From WHSW01 sp963740055 (lineage in GTDB: Bacteria > Actinomycetota > Thermoleophilia > Solirubrobacterales > 70-9): 64,000 nt of DNA. Location: contig CAVUCL010000005.1 of NCBI GenBank assembly GCA_963740055.1, forward strand, positions 124,001 to 188,000, read 5' to 3'. The first letter of the stretch is position 1. The number at the start of each line of letters is the position of its first letter. Of the stretch, positions 42,194-50,335 are shown piece after piece. The notes below the pieces were generated by a model that was given only the letters and a program-made list of their open reading frames with translations, was not told where the DNA came from and ran no database searches. A program made the position numbers and the translations under genes.

Positions 42194-42947
42194 CCCGCGC
42201 AACCCGCTGGTGGCGGCGAACTGGAAGATGAACAAGACGAACGCCGAGGCCGACGACTTCCTCGATCGCTTCGTCGGCTCGATCGGCGGGCTCGATGCCG
42301 TCGACGTCGTCGTCTGCCCGCCCTACCCGGCGCTCGAGCGCGCGGTCGAGCGCACCCGGCGATCGCCGGTGCGGATCGCGGCCCAGAACGTGCACGCCGA
42401 GGAGGCCGGCGCGTTCACCGGCGAGGTCTCGATCCCGATGCTGGCGGCGCTCGGCGTCGCCGGGTCGATCGTCGGCCACTCCGAGCGCCGCCAGCTGTTC
42501 GGCGAGACCGACGCCGCGCTCGCGGCCAAGGTCCCGGCGCTGCTCGAGGCCGGGATGCTGGCGATCCTCTGCGTCGGCGAGACCGAGGACGAACGGGACG
42601 CGGGGGAGACCGAGGGGGTGCTGCGCCGACAGCTCGAGGCCGACCTCGCCGAGGTCGCGTCCGGGCGGCTGGGGGAGGTGGTGATCGCCTACGAGCCGAT
42701 CTGGGCGATCGGTACCGGGCGCACCGCCACCCCCGAGCAGGCCCAGGAGGCGTGCGCGTACATCCGCGGCCTCGTCGCCGCCCGCGACGCCGGGGCGGCG
42801 GAGTCGGTGCGGATCCTCTACGGCGGCTCGGCGAAGCCCGCAAACGCCGCGGAGCTGTTCGCCGAGGCCGACATCGACGGTGGCCTCGTCGGCGGGGCGT
42901 CGCTCGAGGTCGACGATTTCGTCGCCGTCTGCGAGGCCGCTGGATGA
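42186..42947 (+). CDS. tpiA: Triosephosphate isomerase
   Basis: The protein has 253 residues, TIM barrel. Substrate Asn/Lys in AANWKMNKT, catalytic His in VGHSERRQLFGE, catalytic Glu in VIAYEPIWAIGTGRTATPEQ, and the phosphate loop ILYGGSAKPANAAELF with GGLVGGASLEVDDF. It overlaps pgk (8 bases) and gpmI (ATGA). Confidence 0.97.
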   Translation: MPNPRNPLVAANWKMNKTNAEADDFLDRFVGSIGGLDAVDVVVCPPYPALERAVERTRRSPVRIAAQNVHAEEAGAFTGEVSIPMLAALGVAGSIVGHSERRQLFGETDAALAAKVPALLEAGMLAILCVGETEDERDAGETEGVLRRQLEADLAEVASGRLGEVVIAYEPIWAIGTGRTATPEQAQEACAYIRGLVAARDAGAAESVRILYGGSAKPANAAELFAEADIDGGLVGGASLEVDDFVAVCEAAG

Positions 42948-44458
42948 GCCTCCCGGTTCCCTCCGTCTGCCTCGTCGTCCTCGACGGCTGGGGGCTGGCG
43001 GCGGACGGGCCCGGGAACGCGGTCGCCCAGGCCGCGACGCCCGTCTTCGACGGGCTCTGGGAGAGCTGCCCGCACTCGACCCTCTCGGCGGGCGGCCGCG
43101 ACGTCGGGCTCCCCGACGGGCAGATGGGCAACTCGGAGGTCGGCCATCTGAACCTCGGCGCCGGGGCGATCGTGAAGCAGGACCTGACCCGGATCGACGA
43201 CGCGATCGCCGACGGGAGCTTCTTCGAGATCGAGGCGCTGCGGGCGGCCTGCGACGCCGCCCGGCGCAGCCCGCGCGGGCGCCTTCACCTGCTCGGCCTC
43301 GTCTCCGACGGCGGCGTGCATTCGGGCTGGGAGCAGATCGAGGCCTGCATCGAGCTCGCCGCTCAGGAGGGCGTCCCGGACACCGTCGTGCACGCGTTCA
43401 CCGACGGCCGCGACACGCTGCCGACCTCGGCGCCGTCCTACATTGCCGAGCTCGAGCGCTGGCTGCGGCGAGCCGGCCGGGTCGGGACGGTCAGCGGCCG
43501 TTACTACGCGATGGATCGCGACCGGCGCTGGGAGCGGACCAAGCTCGCCTACGACGCGATCGTCCACGCCCGCGGGCTCGAGGCGCCGACGGCGGCCGAG
43601 GCGGTCGCCGAGGCGCACGAGCGCGAGGAGACCGACGAGTTCATTCGCCCGACCGTGATCGGCGACTACGACGGGGTCGCCGACGGTGACGTCGCGATCC
43701 ACTTCAACTTCCGCCCCGACCGTGCCCGCCAGCTCGTCGCGGCGCTCGGCGAGCGCGACTTCGACGAGTTCGACCGCGGCGACGCCCCCGAGGTCGCGCT
43801 CACGACCCTGACCCGCTATCGCCAGGACTGGGACTACCCGGTGGCGTTCGCGCCGCAGGAGCCGGAGACGACCCTCGCCGAGGTGCTGGCCGAGCGCGGC
43901 GAGCGCCAGCTGCACGTCGCCGAGACCGAGAAGTACGCCCACGTGACCTACTTCTTCAACGGCGGTCGCGAGACGGAGTGGGAGGGGGAGGAGCGGCGCC
44001 TGGTCGAGTCCCCGCGCGACGTAGCGACCTACGACGAGCGCCCGCGGATGAGCGCCGCCGCCGCCGCCGACGCCTTCCGCGAGGCCTGGTCGGCGGGCGG
44101 ATACCGGTTCGCGGTGATCAACTTCGCCAACCCGGACATGGTCGGCCACACGGGGTCGATCCCGGCCGCGATAGAGGCGGTCGAGGCGGTCGACTCGAGC
44201 CTCGGCGAGGTGGTCGAGGCGGTGCACGCCGCCGGCGGCGCCTGCGTCGTCACCGCCGACCACGGCAACGCCGAGGACATGCTCGAGCCCGACGGCTCCC
44301 CGAACACCGCGCACACGCTGAACCCGGTCCCGTTCGTGATCACCGTCGCCGGCCTCGAGCTCGACGACGGCGTGCTCGCCGACGTCGCCCCGACGGTGCT
44401 CGCCCTGCTCGGAATCGATCCTCCGGCGGCGATGACCGGGCGATCGCTGTTGCTGTGA
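42944..44458 (+). CDS. gpmI: 2,3-bisphosphoglycerate-independent phosphoglycerate mutase
   Basis: The protein has 504 residues of the alkaline phosphatase superfamily. CLVVLDGWGLAADGPGNAV carries the first metal Asp, and GQMGNSEVGHLNLGAG the phospho-Ser (about residue 64). HAFTDGRDTLPTSAPSY, GRYYAMDRDRRWERTKLAYD, FNFRPDRARQL, EKYAHVTYFFNGGRE, FANPDMVGHTG and VVTADHGNAEDM complete the two metal sites. It interconverts 3- and 2-phosphoglycerate. The stop overlaps the start of the next membrane protein (GTGA). Confidence 0.96.
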   Translation: MSLPVPSVCLVVLDGWGLAADGPGNAVAQAATPVFDGLWESCPHSTLSAGGRDVGLPDGQMGNSEVGHLNLGAGAIVKQDLTRIDDAIADGSFFEIEALRAACDAARRSPRGRLHLLGLVSDGGVHSGWEQIEACIELAAQEGVPDTVVHAFTDGRDTLPTSAPSYIAELERWLRRAGRVGTVSGRYYAMDRDRRWERTKLAYDAIVHARGLEAPTAAEAVAEAHEREETDEFIRPTVIGDYDGVADGDVAIHFNFRPDRARQLVAALGERDFDEFDRGDAPEVALTTLTRYRQDWDYPVAFAPQEPETTLAEVLAERGERQLHVAETEKYAHVTYFFNGGRETEWEGEERRLVESPRDVATYDERPRMSAAAAADAFREAWSAGGYRFAVINFANPDMVGHTGSIPAAIEAVEAVDSSLGEVVEAVHAAGGACVVTADHGNAEDMLEPDGSPNTAHTLNPVPFVITVAGLELDDGVLADVAPTVLALLGIDPPAAMTGRSLLL

Positions 44459-46548
44459 GCCCGCGGGCGGCCCTGCCCGCCTCCGAGCTCGCGTGGCCGG
44501 CGACCCTCGTCGTCGGGGCGGCGTTCGCGCTCGCGGCGGTGCTGCTCGGCCCGCCGCTCGGCGAGCTGCTCGTCCCGGCGCCGCTCGACTTCCTCGACGA
44601 GCCGGGATTCGCGTTCGTGATCAACCCGGAGCCGACCGAGCTCGCGCGCTCGCTGATCGCGATCGCCGCTCCGCTCGCGGTCGCCGCCGCCGTCCTCGGG
44701 CTCGCCGGGCGGCCGGCGCCCGCCCGCGTCCACGCGCTGCTGCGCCCGGGAGCGTTCGCGGCGCAGGCGATCTGCCTTGCGATCGCGCTCGTCGCCCTGC
44801 TCGACCGCGAGCCCGACTTCGGCGACGCCGACCTGGCGACCTTTTCGGCGCTCGCGATCTGCTTCGCGGCCGTCGTCGCGGTCACGGTCGTTAGCGCAGC
44901 GTGCAGCCCCCGCGCGCGCGAGCTTGCCGCGCGCATCGACGCGCGCGCCTCTCGAGCCGGCCCGGGCGCGGCGCTCGCGGGCGGGGTGGTCGCGCTCACG
45001 ATCGCCTTCCTGCTCCCGGCCGTCTACACCGAGTCCGCACTCGGGGCCTCGGACCCCTACGTCTGGTCGCACCTGCAGGTCACGTTCGAGGACTTCGTCG
45101 CGGTCGGCAACGGGCTCACGCCGACGGTCGACTACGCGAGCCAGTACGCGCACGTGCTGCCGTTCGCGCTCGCGCCGCTCCTGACGTTGACCGATTACCA
45201 GCCGGCGAGCTTCACCGTGATCGCGACCGCGCTGACGCTCGCGGCCCTGCTCGCGGTCTGGGCGACGCTGCGGATCGTGACCGCGAGCCGGCTAGCCGGG
45301 GCGCTGCTCTACCTGCCGCTACTCGCCGCGGGCTCGCTGCCGTTCCTCGAGGCCGGCGACGAGCGCGCCTTCAACGCCAACGTCTACCAGCTCCTGCCGC
45401 TGCGCTACCTGGGGCCGTTCGCGATCGCGTGGCTGCTCGCCCGCCGCCTGGCCGGTCGCCGCGCGCCCGGCCAGCTCGGCCTATTCGCGCTCGCCGGGCT
45501 GACGGCGCTCAACAACCCCGAGTTCGGGCTCCCGTGCTTCGGCGCGCTGGCGATCGCGCTCGCGCTCGCCGACCGCGAGGACGGCGGACCGCCCAGGCCG
45601 CACGACCTGGGCCCGCTGGCGCTGCGCGCCGCCGGCGGCGCGCTGATCGCGCTCACCGCGCTCGCCGCGGTGACTCTGGCGCGTGCCGGCGAGCTGCCCG
45701 ATCCCGGCGAGCTACTGTTCCACACCCGGACGCTGGTGGCGCAGGGTTGGTACCTGGTCCCGATCGCCGGCATCGGGTTGTTCGCGCTCGTCTACCTCAC
45801 CCTCGGCGGAGCCGTCGTCCTCGCCGCGGTCCGCGCCGCCTCCGCGGCGACCGACCGGACGCTGACCGGCCTGCTCGCCTACGCGGGCGTCCTCGGGCTG
45901 GGGGCCGGCCTCTACTACGCCGGGCGCTCGCTGCCCGAGCATCTGGTCGCGCTCTATCCGGTCTGGGGACTCGCGGTCGCGCTGCTCGCCTGGGCTGCGG
46001 TCCGGGCGCTCGCCGCCGCCCCGAGCGCGCTCGCCGGGGTGGTGCGGATCGGTGTCGGCGGAATCGTCGTCCTCGTCTGCGCCGGCTTGATGCTGAGCAC
46101 GCTGACCGCGATCCCGGCGCCCTGGACGCAGGCCGAGCGGGTCGCGGCCGACGTCGACTCGGGCTCGCCGCTCGACGTCGCCGACGCGGCCGCGTTCGTC
46201 GCCCGCGAGACCGAGCCTGGTGAGAAGGTCGCCTTCGTCGCCACGATGGGCCACTACACCGCCCGCGAGGCCGGGGTCGACGACGTCTCGCCGATCAACT
46301 CCTCCCAGCACGTGATCTCAAGCCTGCACCTCGAGCGCGTCCTCGACGCCGCCGACCGCGCCGGCGCACGGGCCCTGTTCACGACGACCCCGGCGGTCGA
46401 GCTCGACCCGGCGACCGGCCTCACCGAGGGGGACTCGTTTCCGCTCTGGCGGGGAATCGCCGACGGTCTCGAGGCGGCGGGATGGTTGCCGGCGGGCAGC
46501 GACCCGGAGGCGGAGCTGACCGTTTGGCGGCGCCCGAGCGGCACTTGA
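44455..46548 (+). CDS. Large polytopic membrane protein (GT-C-like), paralogue of the gene at 23598
   Basis: The protein has 697 residues with about 12-13 membrane helices and a soluble C-terminal domain. Blocks shared with the 23598 protein include PPLGELLVPAPLDFLDEPGF, LTPTVDYASQYAHVLPFALA, FNANVYQLLPLRYLGPF, ALNNPEFGLPCFGALA and LYYAGRSLPEHLVALYPVWG, and a C-terminal AAAFVARETEPGEKVAFVA. A GT-C or other membrane transferase role is suggested by topology only. GTG 44455 overlaps the gpmI stop, so translation is coupled to the glycolytic operon. The hsp20 promoter lies in its 3' end. Confidence 0.75.
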   Translation: MSPRAALPASELAWPATLVVGAAFALAAVLLGPPLGELLVPAPLDFLDEPGFAFVINPEPTELARSLIAIAAPLAVAAAVLGLAGRPAPARVHALLRPGAFAAQAICLAIALVALLDREPDFGDADLATFSALAICFAAVVAVTVVSAACSPRARELAARIDARASRAGPGAALAGGVVALTIAFLLPAVYTESALGASDPYVWSHLQVTFEDFVAVGNGLTPTVDYASQYAHVLPFALAPLLTLTDYQPASFTVIATALTLAALLAVWATLRIVTASRLAGALLYLPLLAAGSLPFLEAGDERAFNANVYQLLPLRYLGPFAIAWLLARRLAGRRAPGQLGLFALAGLTALNNPEFGLPCFGALAIALALADREDGGPPRPHDLGPLALRAAGGALIALTALAAVTLARAGELPDPGELLFHTRTLVAQGWYLVPIAGIGLFALVYLTLGGAVVLAAVRAASAATDRTLTGLLAYAGVLGLGAGLYYAGRSLPEHLVALYPVWGLAVALLAWAAVRALAAAPSALAGVVRIGVGGIVVLVCAGLMLSTLTAIPAPWTQAERVAADVDSGSPLDVADAAAFVARETEPGEKVAFVATMGHYTAREAGVDDVSPINSSQHVISSLHLERVLDAADRAGARALFTTTPAVELDPATGLTEGDSFPLWRGIADGLEAAGWLPAGSDPEAELTVWRRPSGT

Positions 46549-46574
46549 CGAGGCTACTATTATCTGCTGCATAA
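46545..46574 (+). promoter_or_regulatory. Probable promoter of hsp20 in an AT-rich island
   Basis: TTGACG (46545-46550, overlapping the previous stop codon), 18 bases, then GCATAA (46569-46574); TATTAT at 46558-46563 is an alternative -10. Just downstream is the interrupted inverted repeat TAAGCACTTA (46572-46581). No clear CIRCE or HAIR heat-shock operator is seen. Confidence 0.45.
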
Positions 46575-46611
46575 GCACTTAGGTTTTCTACCGAAAGGGA
46601 GAGTGATCGAA

Positions 46612-47082
46612 ATGGCACTCGTACGCTGGGAGCCGGCCCGCGAGGTCGATTCGCTTCAGTCCGAGGTCAACCGCGTCTTCGATGCCTTCTTCGGCGGCGG
46701 CACCGGGGGCACCGGCGGCGCGGCGCGCCGCTGGGTGCCGGCGCTGGACGTCGCCGAGACCGAGGACGCGTTCGTGCTCAAGGCCGATCTTCCGGGCCTG
46801 ACCCGCGATCAAGTCGAGATCGAGGTTCGTGACGGCACGCTGACGATTGCCGGCGAGCGCCGGGCGGAGCACGAGCACAACGCGGAGGGATATCACCGGG
46901 TCGAGCGCGCGTTCGGCAGCTTCTCGCGCTCGATGTCGCTGCCCGAGGGCGTCGACGCCGAGTCGATCAGCGCCGACTTCGCAAACGGCGTGCTCGAGGT
47001 CCGGGTCCCGAAGCCCGAGGAGCGAAAGCCACACCGGGTTGCGATCGGCAGCGTCCAGAACGGCACCGCGACCGAGAAGTAG
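46612..47082 (+). CDS. Small heat shock protein, Hsp20/alpha-crystallin family
   Basis: The protein has 156 residues from ATG 46612 (MALVRWEPAREVDSLQSEVN). GGGTGGTGG linker, then the alpha-crystallin domain WVPALDVAETEDAFVLKADL, GLTRDQVEIEVRDGTLTIAGER, HRVERAFGSFSRSMSLPEGV and ISADFANGVLEVRVPKPEE, and a short C-terminal extension. It is an ATP-independent holdase forming oligomers. A Shine-Dalgarno GGGAGAG lies 8 bases upstream of ATG 46612; GTG 46603 is too close to it. A promoter lies about 40-65 bases upstream, suggesting separate stress control. Confidence 0.93.
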   Translation: MALVRWEPAREVDSLQSEVNRVFDAFFGGGTGGTGGAARRWVPALDVAETEDAFVLKADLPGLTRDQVEIEVRDGTLTIAGERRAEHEHNAEGYHRVERAFGSFSRSMSLPEGVDAESISADFANGVLEVRVPKPEERKPHRVAIGSVQNGTATEK

Positions 47083-47097
47083 GCAGGCTTCCGGGTC

Positions 47098-48300
47098 GTG
47101 CGAAACGATCCGGGCCGGCTTCAGTTCGAAATCCAAGCGAGTGACGGAGCCGCCCGGACCGGGCGGCTCCTGACCGCGCACGGCGCGGTCGCGACGCCCG
47201 CGTTCATCCCGCTCGCGACCCGCGGGGCGGTCCGCACCCTGAGCCTCGACGACGTCGGCGCGCTCGGCTTCGAGCTCATCCTCGGCAACACCTTCCACCT
47301 CTTCCTCTCGCCGGGAGCCGAGCGGGTCGCCGAGCTCGGCGGGCTGCACCGGTTCATCGGCTGGGATCGCGCCCTGATCACCGACTCGGGCGGGTTCCAG
47401 GTCTTCTCGCTCGCCCACGGCAACGTCGCCGACGAGATCAAGGGCCGGCGCCGCGGCGCCGGCGGCTCGGGCGGGGTGCTCGAGATCTCCGAGCGCGGGG
47501 TTGCGTTCCGCTCCTACATCGACGGCTCCGAGCGGTTCATGGGCCCGGAGGAGTCGATGGCGGTGCAGGCCGCGCTCGGCTCCGACATCGCGCTCGTCTT
47601 CGACGAGTGCACCCCGTTTCACGCTGACCGCGATTACACCGCGCGCTCGACCGAGCGCACCCACCGCTGGCTCGGGCGCTGCCTCGACTGGCACGACGAG
47701 CACGGCCCCGAGCGCCAGGCGGTGTTCGGGATCGTCCAGGGCGGCGTCCACGAGGACCTGCGCCGCGCCTCGGCCGACGCGATCGCCGCCGCCGCGGTCG
47801 ACGGGATCGCGGTCGGCGGCACCCTGGGCCGCGACAAGGCGGAGATGCACGCGGTGCTCGCGATGACCGCGCCGATGCTCCCCGCCGCGCCCCCCAAGCA
47901 CCTGCTCGGGATCGGCGAGCCCGACGACCTGCTCGCCGGGATCGCGGTCGGGATCGACGTCTTCGACTGCGCGGTGCCGACCCGGCTCGCGCGCCACGGG
48001 GTCGCGCTCGCGCCGCTGCCCGAGGCGCGCTTTCGCTTCGATGTCACCCGGAGCGCGTTCGCGGTCGACCAGCGCCCGCTGGCCGAGGGCTGTCCCTGTC
48101 CGACCTGCGCCCGCCACAGCCGCGCCTACCTGCACTACCTCACTCGCGCCGAGGAGCTCACCGCCGGCCGGCTGCTGACCACCCACAACCTCGCCTTCCT
48201 CGAGCGCCTCGTCGCCGGAGCCCGCACCGCGATCACCGAGCAGCGCTTCGCCACCTACCGCCAGGCGATCCTCAACGGCTCGGCTCCGTGGGCCGTGTAG
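47098..48300 (+). CDS. tgt: Queuine/preQ1 tRNA-ribosyltransferase
   Basis: The protein has 400 residues, TIM barrel. TPAFIPLATRGAVRTL, ILGNTFHLFLSPGAERV, LITDSGGFQVFSL (catalytic Asp), ALVFDECTPFHADRDYTARS, FGIVQGGVHEDLR, IAVGGTLGRDKAEMH, HLLGIGEPDDLLAGIAVGID and FDCAVPTR (second catalytic Asp) are canonical. The zinc site reads GCPCPTCARHSRAYLHYL. It exchanges G34 of GUN-anticodon tRNAs for a queuine precursor. No queuosine biosynthesis gene is visible nearby. It starts at GTG 16 bases after hsp20. Confidence 0.95.
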   Translation: MRNDPGRLQFEIQASDGAARTGRLLTAHGAVATPAFIPLATRGAVRTLSLDDVGALGFELILGNTFHLFLSPGAERVAELGGLHRFIGWDRALITDSGGFQVFSLAHGNVADEIKGRRRGAGGSGGVLEISERGVAFRSYIDGSERFMGPEESMAVQAALGSDIALVFDECTPFHADRDYTARSTERTHRWLGRCLDWHDEHGPERQAVFGIVQGGVHEDLRRASADAIAAAAVDGIAVGGTLGRDKAEMHAVLAMTAPMLPAAPPKHLLGIGEPDDLLAGIAVGIDVFDCAVPTRLARHGVALAPLPEARFRFDVTRSAFAVDQRPLAEGCPCPTCARHSRAYLHYLTRAEELTAGRLLTTHNLAFLERLVAGARTAITEQRFATYRQAILNGSAPWAV

Positions 48301-48317
48301 CGGCAAGGCAGTCGCCA

Positions 48318-48380
48318 GGATCTCACCCCGCGTGCCCGAAGGATCACCGCCACGCCCGGAATCCACCCCGCGCGCCCGGA
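48318..48380 (+). repeat. Three imperfect ~20-base tandem repeats in the tgt-kinase intergenic gap
   Basis: Units begin at 48318, 48341 and 48361. The first (ATCTCACCCCGCGTGCCCGA within it) and third (ATCCACCCCGCGCGCCCGGA) are nearly identical, and the middle one is more diverged. The third unit also forms the left arm of an inverted repeat: 48368-48385 pairs with 48429-48446, one mismatch in 18. Confidence 0.45.
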
Positions 48381-48395
48381 CGCGGGAGCAGAATC

Positions 48396-48420
48396 AAAAG
48401 TCCGCGGCGTAGCCGCGGAC
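48396..48420 (-). terminator. Rho-independent terminator-like hairpin for the kinase gene
   Basis: A perfect 9-base stem GTCCGCGGC/GCCGCGGAC (48400-48408, 48412-48420) with a 3-base loop is followed on the reverse strand by TTTTGATT, just after the kinase stop at 48424. On the forward strand the hairpin is followed only by CAGTTATT, so it could weakly stop tgt transcription too. Confidence 0.6.
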
Positions 48421-48423
48421 CAG

Positions 48424-49725
48424 TTATTCCGCGTCCGGGCGTGCGGAGGACGGGCCGGGAGTTACTCGGGCGTACGGGTGCGTGTTGTCGCGGATGAAGT
48501 CCTCGGCCGCCTGGATCTGGTCCTCGATCTCGTTCTGGATCAGCTCGCCGAGGTCGGTGCCCTGGCCGGCGTCGGTGACCAGGAGGACGACGCCCGCGAT
48601 CACGGTGGCGAGGATCGCGATCAGGACCAGGATCCCGATCGCGCGCCAGAAGCGCGAGCCGGCCGAGCGCTGCGAGCGGGCGCGGGGGGCGGGCGCGGCC
48701 GGGCGCGGCGCCGCGGGCGCCGGACGCCGGCGGGGCGCCACCGGCTGCGGCGAGACCGGGGTCGGCGGATCGGGGTCCATGCGCCTCGTCGCCGCGGTGC
48801 CGCCGGCGGCGCCGAGCATGCTCGTCGGCAGCTCATCCGAGGGCGGCGCCGGCTCGCGGCCGGCGAGTCCGGCCTCGAGCGCTCGCGAGAGCTCGCGCGC
48901 CGACGAGTAGCGGGCGCCGACCTCGCCCTCGAGCGAGCGCAGGACGGCGCGCGAGAGGGTCTCGGGGACGTCGGGGTCGTACGAGCTCGGCGCCAGCGGG
49001 CTCTCGCTCTCACGCCGGGTCGCGAGCTCCGCAAGGGTCGAGCCCTCCCACGGCAACCGCCCGGTGAGCAGCTGGTAAAGGACGACGCCGAGCGCGTATA
49101 CGTCCGCCGCCGGGGTCGCCTCCTCGCCGCGCGCCTGCTCGGGCGCCAGGTAGGCGGCGGTGCCGACCACGGAGCCGACCTGGGTCAGCCGGGTCTGCGC
49201 GCTCGCGCGCGCGATCCCGAAGTCGGTCAGCTTCACCGTCATCTCGCCGGTCGGGGGCTCGTGGGCGGAGCTGTCGCGGCGCCTGCGCCCGGCGGGGCCG
49301 CCGATCACCATCAGGTTCCCGGGCTTGACGTCGCGGTGGATGATCCCCTGGCGGTGCGCGTACTCGAGCCCGGCGCACGACTGGACCCCGATCTCGACCG
49401 CCGCGTCGGCGCCGAGCGCGCCCCGGGTCTGCAGCAGCTGGGCGACCGACTTGCCCTCGACGTACTCCATCACGATGTAGTGGCGGTCGGCGTCGACGCC
49501 GGTGTCGTAGACCTGGACGATGTTGGGGTGGATCAGCTTCGCGACGCTGAGCGCCTCGCGCCGGAACCGGGCGACGAACTTGTCGTCGTCGGAGAGGTGC
49601 TCGGCGAGGATCTTGACCGCGACCGTGCGCTCGAGCACCCGGTCGGTGGCCCGGTAGACGGTCGACATGCCGCCCGACCCGAGGCGGTCGCCGAGCTCGT
49701 AGCGATCGGAGATCATCGTGTTCAT
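48424..49725 (-). CDS. PknB-type serine/threonine protein kinase, no PASTA domains
   Basis: The protein has 433 residues. Kinase domain about 9-280: GSGGMSTVY loop, Lys38 in AVKIL, HRDVKPGN at 130-137, DFG at 168-170, APEQ activation-segment end. An insertion of about 17 residues rich in Arg and Ser (GPAGRRRRDSSAHEPPTGE) sits between the catalytic loop and DFG. A Pro/Arg-rich juxtamembrane stretch follows, then one transmembrane helix (about 361-384) and only a ~50-residue outer tail (IQNEIEDQIQAAEDFIRDN), so it lacks the PASTA sensor of true PknB. The ATG overlaps the upstream lipoprotein stop (ATGA). ATG 49716 is an alternative start. Confidence 0.92.
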   Translation of the reverse strand: MNTMISDRYELGDRLGSGGMSTVYRATDRVLERTVAVKILAEHLSDDDKFVARFRREALSVAKLIHPNIVQVYDTGVDADRHYIVMEYVEGKSVAQLLQTRGALGADAAVEIGVQSCAGLEYAHRQGIIHRDVKPGNLMVIGGPAGRRRRDSSAHEPPTGEMTVKLTDFGIARASAQTRLTQVGSVVGTAAYLAPEQARGEEATPAADVYALGVVLYQLLTGRLPWEGSTLAELATRRESESPLAPSSYDPDVPETLSRAVLRSLEGEVGARYSSARELSRALEAGLAGREPAPPSDELPTSMLGAAGGTAATRRMDPDPPTPVSPQPVAPRRRPAPAAPRPAAPAPRARSQRSAGSRFWRAIGILVLIAILATVIAGVVLLVTDAGQGTDLGELIQNEIEDQIQAAEDFIRDNTHPYARVTPGPSSARPDAE

Positions 49726-50294
49726 CCGTCGCCCCGCTTCTCGCCGCCGATCCCGCCGCTGGCCGGTCCCTCGCCGCTGTTGCCCGGCGCCTCGCCGTCC
49801 TGACCCGGCGGGGTCTCCGTCGGCCCGCCGCCGGTCCCCTCGTCGCCCTCGTCGGTCTCCTCCTCCGGAGCGGGCTCCTCCTCGGGTTCGGTCGTGGTCG
49901 AGCTCGAGGTCGTGGTCGTGGTCGTGGTCTCGGGCTCGGGCGTGGTCGTCTCCGGCTCCGGCTCGACCCCGCCGAGGTCCGTGGTCCCGCTCGCGTCCTC
50001 GCATTGCTCGGGGTTGCTCGCGAGCTCGGAGAGGTTCGCGGTCGCCTGGTCGAGGCCCTCGCGGACCTCGGCGTCGACATCCTGCGGGAGGCCGTCGACG
50101 ACGCCGGCGAGCTGCTCGACCTGGCCCTGGGCGATGTCGCAGTTGCCGGCGGCGACGTTCTCCTCGATCCCGCCGAGCAGCGAGAGCATGTCCTCCGAGT
50201 CGCCGCTCGGGATCGTGCCGCCGTCCGATCCGCAGCCAGCGATCGCGACCGCCCAGGCGGCCGCGCACAGGGTTATCAGCGCTCGCCCCGGCAT
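49722..50294 (-). CDS. Lipoprotein with acidic/Thr-rich tail, coupled to the kinase
   Basis: The protein has 190 residues. The signal peptide ends in the lipobox AIAGC (Cys21). A helical domain follows (MLSLLGGIEENVAAGNCDIA; VEQLAGVVDGLPQDVDAEVR; EGLDQATANLSELASNPEQ) with two Cys residues that could form a disulfide, then a low-complexity tail of Pro, Glu, Thr and Gly (ETTTPEPETTTTTTTSSST). It would sit outside the membrane. The ATGA overlap with the kinase gene suggests it is the sensor or partner of the short-tailed kinase. No family name is assigned. Confidence 0.75.
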   Translation of the reverse strand: MPGRALITLCAAAWAVAIAGCGSDGGTIPSGDSEDMLSLLGGIEENVAAGNCDIAQGQVEQLAGVVDGLPQDVDAEVREGLDQATANLSELASNPEQCEDASGTTDLGGVEPEPETTTPEPETTTTTTTSSSTTTEPEEEPAPEEETDEGDEGTGGGPTETPPGQDGEAPGNSGEGPASGGIGGEKRGDG

Positions 50295-50301
50295 CGGCGC
50301 G

Positions 50302-50307
50302 AGTCTA
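50302..50307 (-). promoter_or_regulatory. Putative -10 element (TAGACT) for the lipoprotein-kinase operon
   Basis: It lies exactly 7 bases upstream of ATG 50294 on the reverse strand, without a Shine-Dalgarno. Confidence 0.5.
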
Positions 50308-50335
50308 GAGCGGCGATGCGCGCCTCCGGCGACCC

